Shown here in pieces: positions 17,028 to 27,200 of a stretch of DNA of 64,000 nt. The DNA comes from an uncultured Ruminococcus sp. (GTDB taxonomy: Bacteria; Bacillota; Clostridia; Oscillospirales; Ruminococcaceae), in NCBI GenBank assembly GCA_900545345.1, contig UQYQ01000011.1, forward strand, positions 1-64,000. Reading direction: 5' to 3'. The notes under the pieces are model-generated. The model worked only from the letters and a program-made list of their open reading frames with translations. It searched no databases and was not told the DNA's origin. Position 1 is the stretch's first letter; each line of letters starts with the position of its first letter. The position numbers and the translations under genes are program-made.

Positions 17028-17813
17028 ATGATAACAGAAACTCATGACATAACCAAAGAGATTTTAAGTTTTCTTGAAAAAAATCATTATACAAGACGGA
17101 TAAAATCACATTTTTCGGCTTATGGCGTAAGCTATGAATTTTGTAAGTTCTATTTTATTCGTGAGAGTGAAAATGCTGACAACGATGCTGTAATTTCAAT
17201 TTTTAATTCTTCAATGATTTTATCTGTTTTTAAAGGACGTGAACTTTCAAGTGAAGAAATTTCTGAAATTTCAACTTTGATTTTTATGACAAAGCCAATT
17301 ACAGTTGAAATGGACTTGAAATATTCAATAAGACTTAAAAAATTAATTTGTAATAATTATAATATCTTTGAAAGAACAATGTTCAGATTTGTTTGTAAAA
17401 ATTATATTCCAAATCTTGATGTTAATGAAAAGCCCCGTCTTGACGATGTTTATAATATTTTGTCGACAAGCTTTCCTGCGATAAGGAATTCATATTCACT
17501 GTGGCTGACCGATACATCACACAGGATAAGAAAGGGACTTTCACAGAGTTTTACCTTAGAAAATTGTTCTTCTGCGACAGTTCAGTATATAATCGACGGT
17601 GTTGCCTTTGTCGGTCATGTTGCCACAATACCAAGCGAGAGAGGCAAACATCATGCAAGAGAGCTTTTATATTGGCTTGGTGAAAGACTCAATGATGACG
17701 GATTGATTGTTGAACTTTACGCAAGAAGCTACAATGTCAGCTACTATAATGAAATAGGTTTTATCCCAATTTATGACGACATAGTTTTAGAAAGGAAAAA
17801 CATAGATGAATAA
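17028..17813 (+). CDS. GNAT-type N-acetyltransferase, substrate unknown
   Basis: 261 residues. The C-terminal half has the GNAT acetyl-CoA site and fold: VAFVGHVATIPSERGKHHAR (beta4-alpha3 with R/Q-x-x-G-like RGKHHAR), then LIVELYARSYNVSYYNEIGF, the typical end motif. The N-terminal half (about 1-130) is not recognised. It overlaps the next gene by 8 bases and so is coupled to it. The start ATG 17028 follows GGAG at a distance. Confidence 0.75.
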   Translation: MITETHDITKEILSFLEKNHYTRRIKSHFSAYGVSYEFCKFYFIRESENADNDAVISIFNSSMILSVFKGRELSSEEISEISTLIFMTKPITVEMDLKYSIRLKKLICNNYNIFERTMFRFVCKNYIPNLDVNEKPRLDDVYNILSTSFPAIRNSYSLWLTDTSHRIRKGLSQSFTLENCSSATVQYIIDGVAFVGHVATIPSERGKHHARELLYWLGERLNDDGLIVELYARSYNVSYYNEIGFIPIYDDIVLERKNIDE

Positions 17814-19077
17814 TTCATTTTTTGATATAGATGAAAAGCTTTTGACTTTGGTGAAAGAAGCAGAAGCCGAGTGTGAAGATATATTTAAAGATTTCAGTGA
17901 GGTTGCTGACTATAACGGTCGGAAAGTTTTAAAAGCATTTATTGATAACCGAGTTTCGGAGAGCTGTTTAAAAGGCACTACCGGTTATGGATACGGAGAT
18001 TTGGGACGGGATACTATCGATAAGGTTTTTGCTCAGGCTTTGGGCGGTGAAGACGCTTTAGTCCGCCACACTTTTGTTAACGGAACTCATGCTCTTTCAA
18101 CAGCATTGTTTGGTGTGCTCAGAGCTGGGGATACGATGGTTTCTGTCACAGGTAAGCCGTATGACACTTTAGAAGAAGTTATCGGAATCCGCAACACTGT
18201 GGGAAGCGGGTCGCTGGTTGATTTCGGTGTGATTTATAATCAGGTTGACTTGCTTGAGGACGGAACACCTGACTTTTCTGCAATTGCCGATAAGGCAAAA
18301 TGTGCAAAGGTCATATATGTACAGAGATCAAGAGGATATTCACTTCGTCCGTCATTGTGTATTGATGTGATTGAAAAGATTGTGAATTGTGCAAAATCAG
18401 CAAATGAAAATGTAATTGTTATGGTTGATAACTGTTATGGTGAATTTGTTGAGAAGCGTGAGCCTCTTGATGTCGGGGCTGATTTGATTATAGGCTCTTT
18501 GATAAAAAATCCCGGCGGCGGTATTTGTTCAACAGGCGGTTACATAGCAGGAAGGGCAGACTTAGTGGAAAAATGTTCGGACAGACTGACTTGTATTGGT
18601 ATGGGAAAAGAGGTTGGCTGCTCTTTGAATCAAAACAGGGAAATTCTATTAGGCTTTTTCATGGCACCTCAGGTTGTTGAATCAGCTCTTAAAACATCAG
18701 CATTTGCCTGCAGGTTCTATGAAAAATTAGGCTATAAAACCTTGCCTGAAAGCTGTGAAAAGAGAACGGATATAATAGCTTCGATTTTGCTTGAAAACGA
18801 GCAGAATTTGGTTGCTTTTTGTCAGGGAATTCAAATGGGTTCACCTGTTGACAGCTTTGCAGTACCTGAGGCTTGGGATATGCCGGGTTATGACAGTAAG
18901 GTTATAATGGCAGCAGGTGCTTTTACAATGGGAGCTTCTATTGAGCTTTCAGCTGACGCACCAATAAGAGAGCCCTTTGCCGTATGGCTTCAAGGCGGCA
19001 TAACATATCCTACAGGAAAACAGGGTGTAATAATGGCAGCACAGAAAATGCTTGATAAGGGTTTAATAAATTTATAA
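17806..19077 (+). CDS. PLP-dependent enzyme of the 'aluminium resistance'/methionine gamma-lyase family
   Basis: 423 residues, fold-type I PLP enzyme of the Cys/Met metabolism type, in the YnbB-like branch often annotated as aluminium resistance protein. Seen: HTFVNGTHALSTALFG (cofactor phosphate region), DNCYGEFVE (Asp for pyridine N) and LIIGSLIKNPGGG, where the Lys after SL is the expected Schiff-base residue. True substrate is not known from sequence. It overlaps the acetyltransferase gene and lies 17 bases before hprK. Confidence 0.82.
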   Translation: MNNSFFDIDEKLLTLVKEAEAECEDIFKDFSEVADYNGRKVLKAFIDNRVSESCLKGTTGYGYGDLGRDTIDKVFAQALGGEDALVRHTFVNGTHALSTALFGVLRAGDTMVSVTGKPYDTLEEVIGIRNTVGSGSLVDFGVIYNQVDLLEDGTPDFSAIADKAKCAKVIYVQRSRGYSLRPSLCIDVIEKIVNCAKSANENVIVMVDNCYGEFVEKREPLDVGADLIIGSLIKNPGGGICSTGGYIAGRADLVEKCSDRLTCIGMGKEVGCSLNQNREILLGFFMAPQVVESALKTSAFACRFYEKLGYKTLPESCEKRTDIIASILLENEQNLVAFCQGIQMGSPVDSFAVPEAWDMPGYDSKVIMAAGAFTMGASIELSADAPIREPFAVWLQGGITYPTGKQGVIMAAQKMLDKGLINL

Positions 19078-19094
19078 TATTAAGGTGGTATAAT

Positions 19095-20054
19095 ATGAGT
19101 GAGGTATATACAGTTCCCCTAAAGTATATAATTGATGAGTTTAAATTAGAGGTAATTAATGCACCTGAAAATTTAGACGATATATTAATTTCAGACAATG
19201 ATTTGAACAGACCCGGTCTGCAGTTAAAAGGCTTCTATGAATATTTTAATTCAGAGCGTATTCAGGTATGCGGAAATATGGAATTTGCTTTTTTAGGTTC
19301 GATTTCTTCTGAGAAAAGAAGAAATACTGTAAGAAGGCTTTTTGAAACAAAAATTCCGGCTCTTGTTGTTGCAAGAGGTCATGAAGTTTTTCCTGAAGTT
19401 GTTGAAGAGGCTCAAAAATACGGTATTCCTCTTTTAAGAACGGAAGAAAGTACAACCAGCTTTATAGCAGCTTTAATTGGTTTTTTAAACCTTCATCTGG
19501 CGCCGAGAATTACCCGTCACGGAGTTTTAATTGAAGTTTACGGCGAGGGAGTTTTAATTGTCGGTGAGAGCGGAGTAGGTAAAAGTGAAACTGCTATAGA
19601 ACTTGTTAAAAGAGGACACAGACTTGTCGCTGACGATGCTGTTGAAATTAGAAAGGTATCCAACAAGAGTTTGGTTGGTTCATCACCGGACAATATCAGG
19701 CATTTTCTCGAACTGAGGGGCGTCGGTATAATTAATACGAGAAGATTGTTCGGTATGGGTGCTGTTAAGGTTACCGAAAAAATAGATTTGGTTGTTGAGC
19801 TTGAGGTTTGGGACCCTACTAAGGTTTATGACCGTATGGGTGTGGATAACGAATATACAACTATTTTCGGTATAAAAATACCTAGCCTTACTATTCCGAT
19901 TAAGCCGGGAAGAAATTTGGCAATTATTCTTGAAGTTGCGGCAATGAATAACCGTCAGAAAAAGATGGGATATAACGCTGCACAGGAACTTTTGGATAAC
20001 CTCGGTTTAGAGGTTGATAAAAAAGATACGGTTAAAAATTGGGATACTCTATAA
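19095..20054 (+). CDS. hprK: HPr kinase/phosphorylase
   Basis: Phosphorylates and dephosphorylates HPr at Ser46, the central switch of carbon catabolite control in Firmicutes. Walker A GESGVGKSE (about residue 153), the downstream HRLVADDAVEI, and the HprK signature LELRGVGIINTRRLFG are all present. 319 residues, family length. RBS AAGGTGG before ATG 19095. It precedes a PHP gene, murB and rapZ in one run. Confidence 0.94.
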   Translation: MSEVYTVPLKYIIDEFKLEVINAPENLDDILISDNDLNRPGLQLKGFYEYFNSERIQVCGNMEFAFLGSISSEKRRNTVRRLFETKIPALVVARGHEVFPEVVEEAQKYGIPLLRTEESTTSFIAALIGFLNLHLAPRITRHGVLIEVYGEGVLIVGESGVGKSETAIELVKRGHRLVADDAVEIRKVSNKSLVGSSPDNIRHFLELRGVGIINTRRLFGMGAVKVTEKIDLVVELEVWDPTKVYDRMGVDNEYTTIFGIKIPSLTIPIKPGRNLAIILEVAAMNNRQKKMGYNAAQELLDNLGLEVDKKDTVKNWDTL

Positions 20055-20083
20055 AAAATAATAAACGGAGATTAGACATATAT

Positions 20084-20806
20084 ATGAAATATGAAGTGGA
20101 TTTACACACACATACTTTGGCTTCATCTCATGCGTACTCAACAATTATTGAAAATTGTAAGTCAGCTTCGCAAAAGGGACTTAAAGCAATAGCAATGACA
20201 GATCATGCACCAATGGAGCTTGATTCACCGCACATATGGCACTTTGAAAACCTTGATATACTTCCGCCGAAAATTGAAGGTGTAAGAGTATTAAAGGGTG
20301 TTGAAGCCAATATATGCAATGCTGACGGTGAATTAGATATAAACGAGCCTCTTTTAAAAAAGCTGGAATGGGTAACAGCATCTTTTCACAAACCTGTGTT
20401 TTTTCCTGAAAACGGACAGCAGTTATATGATATTTATAAAAAGGCGTGTCAGAACATTTATATTGATATGATTGGTCACCCGACAGCAGGTGATATAGAG
20501 TACGATGCTGAAAAGCTTGTAAAGCTATTTAAAGAATATGACAAATTGGTTGAATTTAATGAGGCTTCTCTTGCTGCAGGAAGAAGTAAAAAGCAAAAGC
20601 TTGTTGATATCATTAAGGCATGTAAAAAATATCAAGTGCCTGCTGCTGTGGATTCTGATGCACATTTCTGTGACAGAATCGGGGATATTATGAATGTTGA
20701 GAGCTTATTGAAGGAACTCGATTTTCCGCAGGAGCTGATTGTCAACAGTGATTATGAAAGACTTAAAGAAAGACTTAAAAATAAAAGGCCGTGGATAAGG
20801 TTTTAA
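20084..20806 (+). CDS. PHP-domain phosphoesterase (YcdX-like)
   Basis: 240 residues with the four PHP metal motifs: DLHTHTLAS at the N-terminus, MTDHAP, GVEANI and a C-terminal AAVDSDAHFCDRIG. YcdX-like proteins are small trinuclear-zinc phosphatases of unsettled substrate. ATG 20084 is preferred; an upstream TTG (20039) would overlap hprK and adds a poor N-terminus. Between hprK and murB, same strand. Confidence 0.82.
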   Translation: MKYEVDLHTHTLASSHAYSTIIENCKSASQKGLKAIAMTDHAPMELDSPHIWHFENLDILPPKIEGVRVLKGVEANICNADGELDINEPLLKKLEWVTASFHKPVFFPENGQQLYDIYKKACQNIYIDMIGHPTAGDIEYDAEKLVKLFKEYDKLVEFNEASLAAGRSKKQKLVDIIKACKKYQVPAAVDSDAHFCDRIGDIMNVESLLKELDFPQELIVNSDYERLKERLKNKRPWIRF

Positions 20807-20832
20807 AAATAAATATATCCGGGGGAAAACTT

Positions 20833-21762
20833 ATGAAAGATGACAATGTTATAAAAGTAATACAAAAAGCCGAAGAATACGGCTGTGAGGTTTTAAAAGA
20901 TGAGCCTTTACGCAATCATACAACATTTAAAATCGGCGGCCCGTGCAAAGCTTTTATATCTGTTAACAGCAGTGAAAGCTTAAAGGAGTTAATAAAAACT
21001 GCCGATGAAGAAAAATATCCTTATTTCATTTTAGGAAGAGGCTCTAACTTGCTTTTTGACGACAGAGGCTTCAACGGAATTGTATTTCATTTAGGTTCTG
21101 ATTTTTCAAATATAGAATTAATTGATGAAACGACAATTCAGGCAGACGCAGGCTGTTCGCTTATGAATGTTTGCAGATTTGCATATGAAAACGGACTGGG
21201 CGGTCTTGAATTTGCTTTCGGTATTCCTGGTTCGGTCGGAGGAGCAGTTTATATGAATGCCGGAGCATACGGCGGAGAGATAAAAGATGTTTTAGCTTCT
21301 GCCAAAGCATTTGACAAACAGAGGATTAAAGAATTTAATACAAAAGAAATGGACTTATCATACAGGCACAGCATATTTCAGGAGAACGGTTTTGTTATTA
21401 CCAAAGCTGTTTTTAAACTGGTGAAAAAAGATAAGGAAGAAATAAGAGCTTTAATGGATGATTATTTAAGCCGCCGTAAGGAAAAGCAGCCTCTTGAATT
21501 TGCAAACGGAGGTTCTACATTTAAACGGCCTGAGGGACAATTTGCAGGCAAGTTAATTCAGGACAGCGGACTTCGGGGTTACAGCGTCGGTGATGCTCAG
21601 GTTTCTCAAAAGCACTGCGGCTTTGTTATTAATAAAGGCAATGCAACTTATAAAGATGTTACGGAACTAATAAAAAAAGTACAGGAGATTGTCAAAGAAA
21701 AAACCGGATTTTTCTTACAATGCGAAGTAGAAACCGTTAAATACAATGAAGAAATAAAATAG
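20833..21762 (+). CDS. murB: UDP-N-acetylenolpyruvoylglucosamine reductase
   Basis: FAD/NADPH enzyme making UDP-MurNAc in peptidoglycan synthesis. FAD motifs NHTTFKIGGPCK, GRGSNLLFDD, AGCSLMNVCRFAYENGLGG, GIPGSVGGAVYMNAGAYG; catalytic GGSTFKRPEG (Ser) and a C-terminal Glu in FLQCEVE. 309 residues, type II MurB. ATG 20833 follows GGGGGAAA. Confidence 0.94.
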   Translation: MKDDNVIKVIQKAEEYGCEVLKDEPLRNHTTFKIGGPCKAFISVNSSESLKELIKTADEEKYPYFILGRGSNLLFDDRGFNGIVFHLGSDFSNIELIDETTIQADAGCSLMNVCRFAYENGLGGLEFAFGIPGSVGGAVYMNAGAYGGEIKDVLASAKAFDKQRIKEFNTKEMDLSYRHSIFQENGFVITKAVFKLVKKDKEEIRALMDDYLSRRKEKQPLEFANGGSTFKRPEGQFAGKLIQDSGLRGYSVGDAQVSQKHCGFVINKGNATYKDVTELIKKVQEIVKEKTGFFLQCEVETVKYNEEIK

Positions 21763-21817
21763 AGATTTTTTGTTTTTAAAATTACGGATTAAGTAATTTT
21801 TGAAAGGATGATATATA

Positions 21818-22693
21818 TTGAGTGATATGCAGTTTGTTATTGTAACAGGTGTATCAGGTTCGGGAAAATCCACAGTAGTAAATGTTTTAGAGGATATGGG
21901 ATATTACTGCATTGATAATATGCCGCCTGAGCTTATTTCAAAGTTTGCGGATATAACAACAGGTACAAGTGCAAGTATGATTGAAAAAGTGGCGTTTGTT
22001 ACAGATATAAGAGGCGGTAATTTTTTCAGTCATCTTTATGATACAATTAAAGAACTTCAGAAAGAGCATATGAACCTAAAGGTTTTGTTTTTAGATGCCA
22101 GCGATGAAGTAATAATAAGGCGTTATAAAGAAACCAGAAGAAAACACCCTCTTGATGCGCAGATGAAAGGTAATATAACAAAAGCTATTCAGGTTGAGCG
22201 TGATATGCTTGCTAATGTAAAAGGAATTTCCGATTATTTCATAGATTCATCATTTCTTTCTGCAAATCAGCTTAAAGAAAAGGTTAAAAATATGTTTTTG
22301 TCAGATGATGATGAGTTTATGCAGATTGATATAACATCTTTCGGCTTTAAGTACGGACCTATGAGAGAAGCTGATTTGGTTTTTGATGTGAGATGTCTGC
22401 CGAATCCTTATTATATTGATGAGCTTCGTCCTAAGACAGGTCTTTGTACTGAAGTTTCCGGATATGTGATGAAGTTTGAGCAGTCAGTTAAGCTGAAAGA
22501 AAAGCTTGAAGACTTAATGGACTTTTTAATACCGCTTTATAAGAAAGAAGGTAAAAGTCAGCTTATAATTGCTTTTGGATGTACCGGCGGAAAACACAGA
22601 AGTGTTACATTTGCTGAAAATATGATGAAATATCTATCAGAAAATCATCACAAAGTAAGAGTTTCACATCGAGATATTAACAAATACACATAA
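21818..22693 (+). CDS. rapZ: RNase adapter/nucleotide-binding protein RapZ
   Basis: P-loop protein with GVSGSGKSTVVNVLEDMGYY at the N-terminus, CIDNMPPEL, the central FLDASDEVIIRRYKETRRKHPL and the C-terminal FGCTGGKHRSVTFAE. In Firmicutes (YvcJ) its role is less clear than the E. coli small-RNA adapter. It starts with TTG 21818, 9 bases after AAAGGATG; ATG 21827 is the alternative. 291 residues. Next to whiA as usual, but yvcK, which normally lies between them, is absent here. Confidence 0.92.
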   Translation: MSDMQFVIVTGVSGSGKSTVVNVLEDMGYYCIDNMPPELISKFADITTGTSASMIEKVAFVTDIRGGNFFSHLYDTIKELQKEHMNLKVLFLDASDEVIIRRYKETRRKHPLDAQMKGNITKAIQVERDMLANVKGISDYFIDSSFLSANQLKEKVKNMFLSDDDEFMQIDITSFGFKYGPMREADLVFDVRCLPNPYYIDELRPKTGLCTEVSGYVMKFEQSVKLKEKLEDLMDFLIPLYKKEGKSQLIIAFGCTGGKHRSVTFAENMMKYLSENHHKVRVSHRDINKYT

Positions 22694-22807
22694 TAGTATA
22701 AAAGCTTAAGTGAGAGATTAACGAAAACAAAAGCGTTAATTTTGCTATTGTATATAAATTAAAATCATATAAAGGTTTGCATTTTTTTTAATAAGGTGCG
22801 GTGATTA

Positions 22808-22900
22808 GCGTGAAAAATACTTTTTCACGCACGTTTTGAGCCTTTGCCGCAAAAGGCATTGCGGCAATTCCGTTGCAGGAACCGACTCAAATTCCGTAGG
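22808..22900 (+). ncRNA. Structured 5'-leader RNA element, copy A (whiA leader)
   Basis: Hairpin 1 is GCGTGAAAAA/TTTTTCACGC (22808-22830). After ACG comes an outer stem TTTGAG (22835-22840) with CTCAAA (22886-22891) that encloses TTGCCGC/GCGGCAA (22844-22850 with 22861-22867) and a short TTCC/GGAA hairpin (22868-22871 with 22878-22881), and then the conserved ATTCCG. The same order of stems occurs before pnp and acn. It lies between rapZ and whiA and is read in the sense of whiA. Function is unknown; a cis-acting regulator is the simplest idea, a mobile repeat the alternative. Confidence 0.7.
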
Positions 22901-22907
22901 AAGGATA

Positions 22908-22926
22908 GCCTTTGCAAAGCAAAGGC
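22908..22926 (+). promoter_or_regulatory. Hairpin just before the whiA ribosome site
   Basis: GCCTTTGC AAA GCAAAGGC forms a perfect 8-bp stem, ending 2 bases before the GGTGAT ribosome site of whiA. Its left arm could also pair with GCAAAAGGC at 22849-22857 inside the leader element, so alternative folds are possible (inference). Confidence 0.55.
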
Positions 22927-22938
22927 ATGGTGATTAAT

Positions 22939-23868
22939 ATGCATTCTTTTTCATATCAGGTAAAATCAGAAATTATTGAGAGTTTTAATTCTTTTGAAAA
23001 AGCCAACAGTGCTGTTTTGGGGATATTGAAGTTTTCAAAATGCTTTGATAAAGACAATATATCACTTATAACTGAAAATGAATTAGTAGCAAATTTTCTG
23101 TATAATCAGTTAAATAAAATTTGCGGTCATGATGCTGTCAGCATTAAAAATCTCAGAAAATCCGAAAAATCGAACTTGTTTACGGTAAGTGTTGACGATA
23201 AGCAGGACAGAAAGTTAATTTTGAACTTTTTTAAAGTAAAAAGTAACAGGCTGTTAAAAGAAGAATTGCCGAAAAAAAGGTTTATTCCAAGTTTAATAGC
23301 GGGGATTTTTTTAGCATGCGGAAGCGTTATTGATCCTAACAAGGAATATCATATTGAGTTTGTTATCCCAAGTCTTGAGTTGTGCAATGATTTCGGAATC
23401 ATTTTAATTGAATATTTTGATATTTTAGCAAAACATACCGAGCGGAAAAATACCAATATAGTTTATATTAAAGAGAGTGAGAACATAGAAGATTTGCTTA
23501 CACTTATGGGGGCTTCAAAAGCTTCTCTTGAAATAATGAATGTTAAGATTTTAAAAGATGTAAGAAACAAAATTAACAGGGCAGTGAATTGTGATAATGC
23601 AAATATCGAAAAATCTTTAAAAGCGGCGGAAAGACAAATTGAAGATATAGAGTTAATTGAAAAAACTATCGGATTTTCAAGCCTCTCAGATGATTTGAAA
23701 GAAATAGCTGAGATAAGGTATAATAATCCTGATTATAATTTAAAAGAATTAGGACAGGCACTTAGCCCGCCGATATCCCGTTCAGGTGCAAACCATAGGT
23801 TAGCACGGATACGAAAAGCTGCTGACGAAATCCGTCAGAGAAATCATAAATACTTAAAAGATAAATAA
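22939..23868 (+). CDS. whiA: DNA-binding protein WhiA
   Basis: 309 residues. An N-terminal LAGLIDADG-like domain (SFSYQVKSEIIES, LIAGIFLACGSV) and a C-terminal helix-turn-helix (LKELGQALSPPISRSGANHRLARI) are characteristic. WhiA acts in sporulation in Streptomyces and in cell division or chromosome organisation in Bacillus. ATG 22939 is chosen because the family begins at this SFSY segment and GGTGAT precedes it; ATG 22927 is an alternative. It is preceded by the structured leader described separately. Confidence 0.93.
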   Translation: MHSFSYQVKSEIIESFNSFEKANSAVLGILKFSKCFDKDNISLITENELVANFLYNQLNKICGHDAVSIKNLRKSEKSNLFTVSVDDKQDRKLILNFFKVKSNRLLKEELPKKRFIPSLIAGIFLACGSVIDPNKEYHIEFVIPSLELCNDFGIILIEYFDILAKHTERKNTNIVYIKESENIEDLLTLMGASKASLEIMNVKILKDVRNKINRAVNCDNANIEKSLKAAERQIEDIELIEKTIGFSSLSDDLKEIAEIRYNNPDYNLKELGQALSPPISRSGANHRLARIRKAADEIRQRNHKYLKDK

Positions 23869-23901
23869 AAAAAGTGAATTATAAAAACTGGAGGAATTAC
23901 A

Positions 23902-24189
23902 ATGATTATTATTTTACTGCTGGGAGTGTTATTGACAGCATGCGGCATTTGGCTGATGAAAATGGTGTTGGAAAATAAAAAATCTAAATCTAATGACAGC
24001 AAAATGGAATTTACCGAAGAAACGGCATACACTCTTGTTTCAATGGGAGTTGTTATGTTAATTTCTTCAATTGTTAAAATGGCAGGAGGAATAGGAACAG
24101 GTGCATTTGTATTTATTTTTATTTTAAACATTGCAGGACTGGCAGGACTTTTATATTTAATTTATCAAAAGCATTATTCTCATAATTAA
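23902..24189 (+). CDS. Small membrane protein, unknown function
   Basis: 95 residues with three hydrophobic segments (about 2-22, 45-65 and 68-90) and a charged loop. ATG 23902 follows GGAGG. 33 bases after whiA and before dnaE, same strand. No family is recognised. Confidence 0.65.
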   Translation: MIIILLLGVLLTACGIWLMKMVLENKKSKSNDSKMEFTEETAYTLVSMGVVMLISSIVKMAGGIGTGAFVFIFILNIAGLAGLLYLIYQKHYSHN

Positions 24190-24201
24190 TACATAAATTT
24201 T

Positions 24202-24226
24202 GAGGCTTGTTAATTTTTCAAGCCTC
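24202..24226 (+). terminator. Hairpin before dnaE, possible weak terminator
   Basis: GAGGCTTG (24202-24209) pairs perfectly with CAAGCCTC (24219-24226); only GATTTGTT follows, so the T-run is poor. Confidence 0.45.
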
Positions 24227-24265
24227 GATTTGTTACTATAACAGCGGAAAGGAGCATGGTTCTTT

Positions 24266-27200
24266 ATGACTGATTTTGTACATTTGCATGTGCACAGTGA
24301 GTATTCACTTCTTGACGGTGCATGCCGTATAAGCGATCTTGTCAGGAAAGCAAAGGATTTAGGACAAGATGCAATAGCCGTAACAGACCATGGTAATATG
24401 TATGCCGCTGTTGAATTTTATAATGAGTGTAAGAAACAGGGAATTAAGCCTATAATAGGCTGTGAGGTTTATGTTGCCCCGAGAACAAGATTCGATAAAG
24501 TAAATAAAATCGATACATCTCCTTATCATTTGGTTTTGCTTTGTAAAGATATGAAAGGCTATCAAAATCTAATAAAGCTGGTTTCAATCGGATATACGGA
24601 AGGATTTTATTCAAGACCCAGAGTTGACATTGAAAGCTTAAAAAAGTACAGTGAAGGACTTATCTGTCTTTCGGCTTGTCTTGCAGGTGAAGTGGCAAGA
24701 AAACTGACAAACAGTGATTATAACGGTGCAAAGGAAACAGCCTTGCTGTACAGAGATATTTTCGGCGAAGGAAACTATTATATTGAAGTTCAGAATCACA
24801 AGTTTTATGAACAGGAAAGAATTTTGCCTTTGCAATTTAAACTGTCAAAAGAAACCGGTATACCGTTGGCGGCAACAAACGATTGTCATTATATATCAAA
24901 AGATGATGCAAACTCTCAAAGGATTTTAATGTGTATTTCGACTAACACAACTGTTAATGATCCTAAATCTATGGAATTTCCGACTGAAGAGTTTTATGTA
25001 AAAAGCGGGAGTGAAATGCTGGAGCTTTTTGAAGAAGTTCCTCAGGCTGTATCAAATACAAGAGTTATAGCCGATATGTGCAATATAGAATTTGAATTCG
25101 GAAAGACGAAATTGCCGTATTTTCATATTGACGGTGTTGATGATAATATAAGCTATTTTAAAGAAATGTGTGAAATCGGTCTGAAAAACCGTTACGGTTC
25201 GCCGTCAGACGAGGCTTATGAAAGACTTAGCTATGAAATTGATATTATCACTCAGATGGGATATGTTGACTACTATCTGATTGTATGGGATTTTATAAAT
25301 TATGCAAAACAGCATGATATACCAGTTGGTCCCGGAAGAGGTTCAGGTGCGGGAAGCCTCTGCGCTTATTGCATTGGTATTACAGAGATTGACCCGCTGA
25401 AATATAATCTTCTTTTTGAAAGGTTTTTAAACCCCGAGAGAATTTCAATGCCTGATTTCGATATTGATTTTTGTATTGAGGGAAGACAGCGTGTAATCGA
25501 CTATGTTCAGAATAAGTATGGCAGCGACCATGTTGCACAAATTGTAACATTCGGTACACTGGCTGCAAGAGCGTCAGTGAGAGATGTTGCCAGGGCAATG
25601 GCACTTCCGTATCAGACGGGTGATTTGGTTGCAAAGCTTATTCCCCGAGAGATAAAAATAACTATCGATAAGGCTTTGGCAAAGGTATCCGAACTCAAAG
25701 AGCTATATAGCAAAGATAAAAAAATTCACGAGCTTCTTGACATGGCAAGAAAGATTGAGGGTATGCCGAGAAATACCTCGACGCATGCAGCAGGGGTGGT
25801 AATAACCAAAAATCCTGTTGATGAATATGTACCGCTTCAAAGTAATGACGGACAAATTGTCACTCAATATACAATGACAGTTCTGGAAAGTCTGGGGCTT
25901 TTAAAAATAGATTTTCTCGGACTTAGAAACCTCACTGTTATAAACAACTGTCAAAAATTAATACGCTTCAGTGACCCTGAATTCGATATAAAAAATATAT
26001 CATATGATGATAAACCGGTATATGATATGCTTTCAAACGGCAAGACAGAAGGAGTTTTTCAGTTTGAAAGTGCCGGAATGACGGCAACAATCATGAGATT
26101 GCAGCCGGAACGCCTTGAAGATTTAATAGCGGTAATCTCTCTTTATCGGCCGGGACCTATGGATTCTATTCCGACTTATATCAGAAATCGTCATAATCCT
26201 GATTATGTTAAGTATAAAACACCGCTTTTAAAAGATATTTTAGATGTAACATACGGCTGTATTGTTTATCAGGAACAGGTTATGCAAATTTTCAGAACTC
26301 TTGCCGGTTATTCATATGGCCGTGCAGATATTGTCAGGCGGGCAATGGCCAAGAAAAAGCACAAGGTGTTAGAGGCCGAGCGAAAAGCATTCATATTCGG
26401 TGAGAAAAATTCTGACGGAACAGTGAACTGTACAGGTGCTGTTGCAAACGGTGTTGATGAGCGTGTTGCAAATGAAATATTCGATGAAATGATTTCATTT
26501 GCTTCATATGCATTTAACAAATCTCATGCAGCGGCATATGCCACAGTTGCATATCAGACGGCTTATTTAAAATGCCATTACTATAAGCCTTATATGGCTT
26601 CTTTAATGACTTCTGTAATTACAGATAACACTTCAAAGCTGATTGAATATATTTCAGAGTGTGAGAAAAATCATGTGAAAATGCTTCATCTTGATATTAA
26701 TAAAAGCTGTGAAGGATTTGTTGCAGAAGATGAAGGAATAAGATTTGCTTTGCTGGCTATCAAATCACTCGGCAGGGGTGTTATAGCAAAAATTATTTCT
26801 GAGCGTAAAATGAGTGGCGAATATAAATCTCTTCAGGATTTTTGTGAACGCACATTTGATTTCATTAATGTAAGAGCGGTAGAGGCACTCATCAAAAGCG
26901 GTGCATTTGATTGTTTCCCGACTAACAGAAAGCAGATGATACAGAGTTATGAAATGATTTTGCAGAGCTTAAATGAAAACAGAAAACGAAATATTTCGGG
27001 TCAGCTTGACTTGTTCGGCGAAATATCTGCTGATGATGACGGTTCTATGCAGTTTAATATACCATATGTTCCTGAATTTGATAAAAACGAGCTTTTGACT
27101 ATGGAAAAACAGATTTTAGGTATTTATGTATCCGGGCATCCGCTTGACAGCTATTCAGAAGTTGTAAAAGCATCGAGATTTACTGAAATCAGCCAAATTA

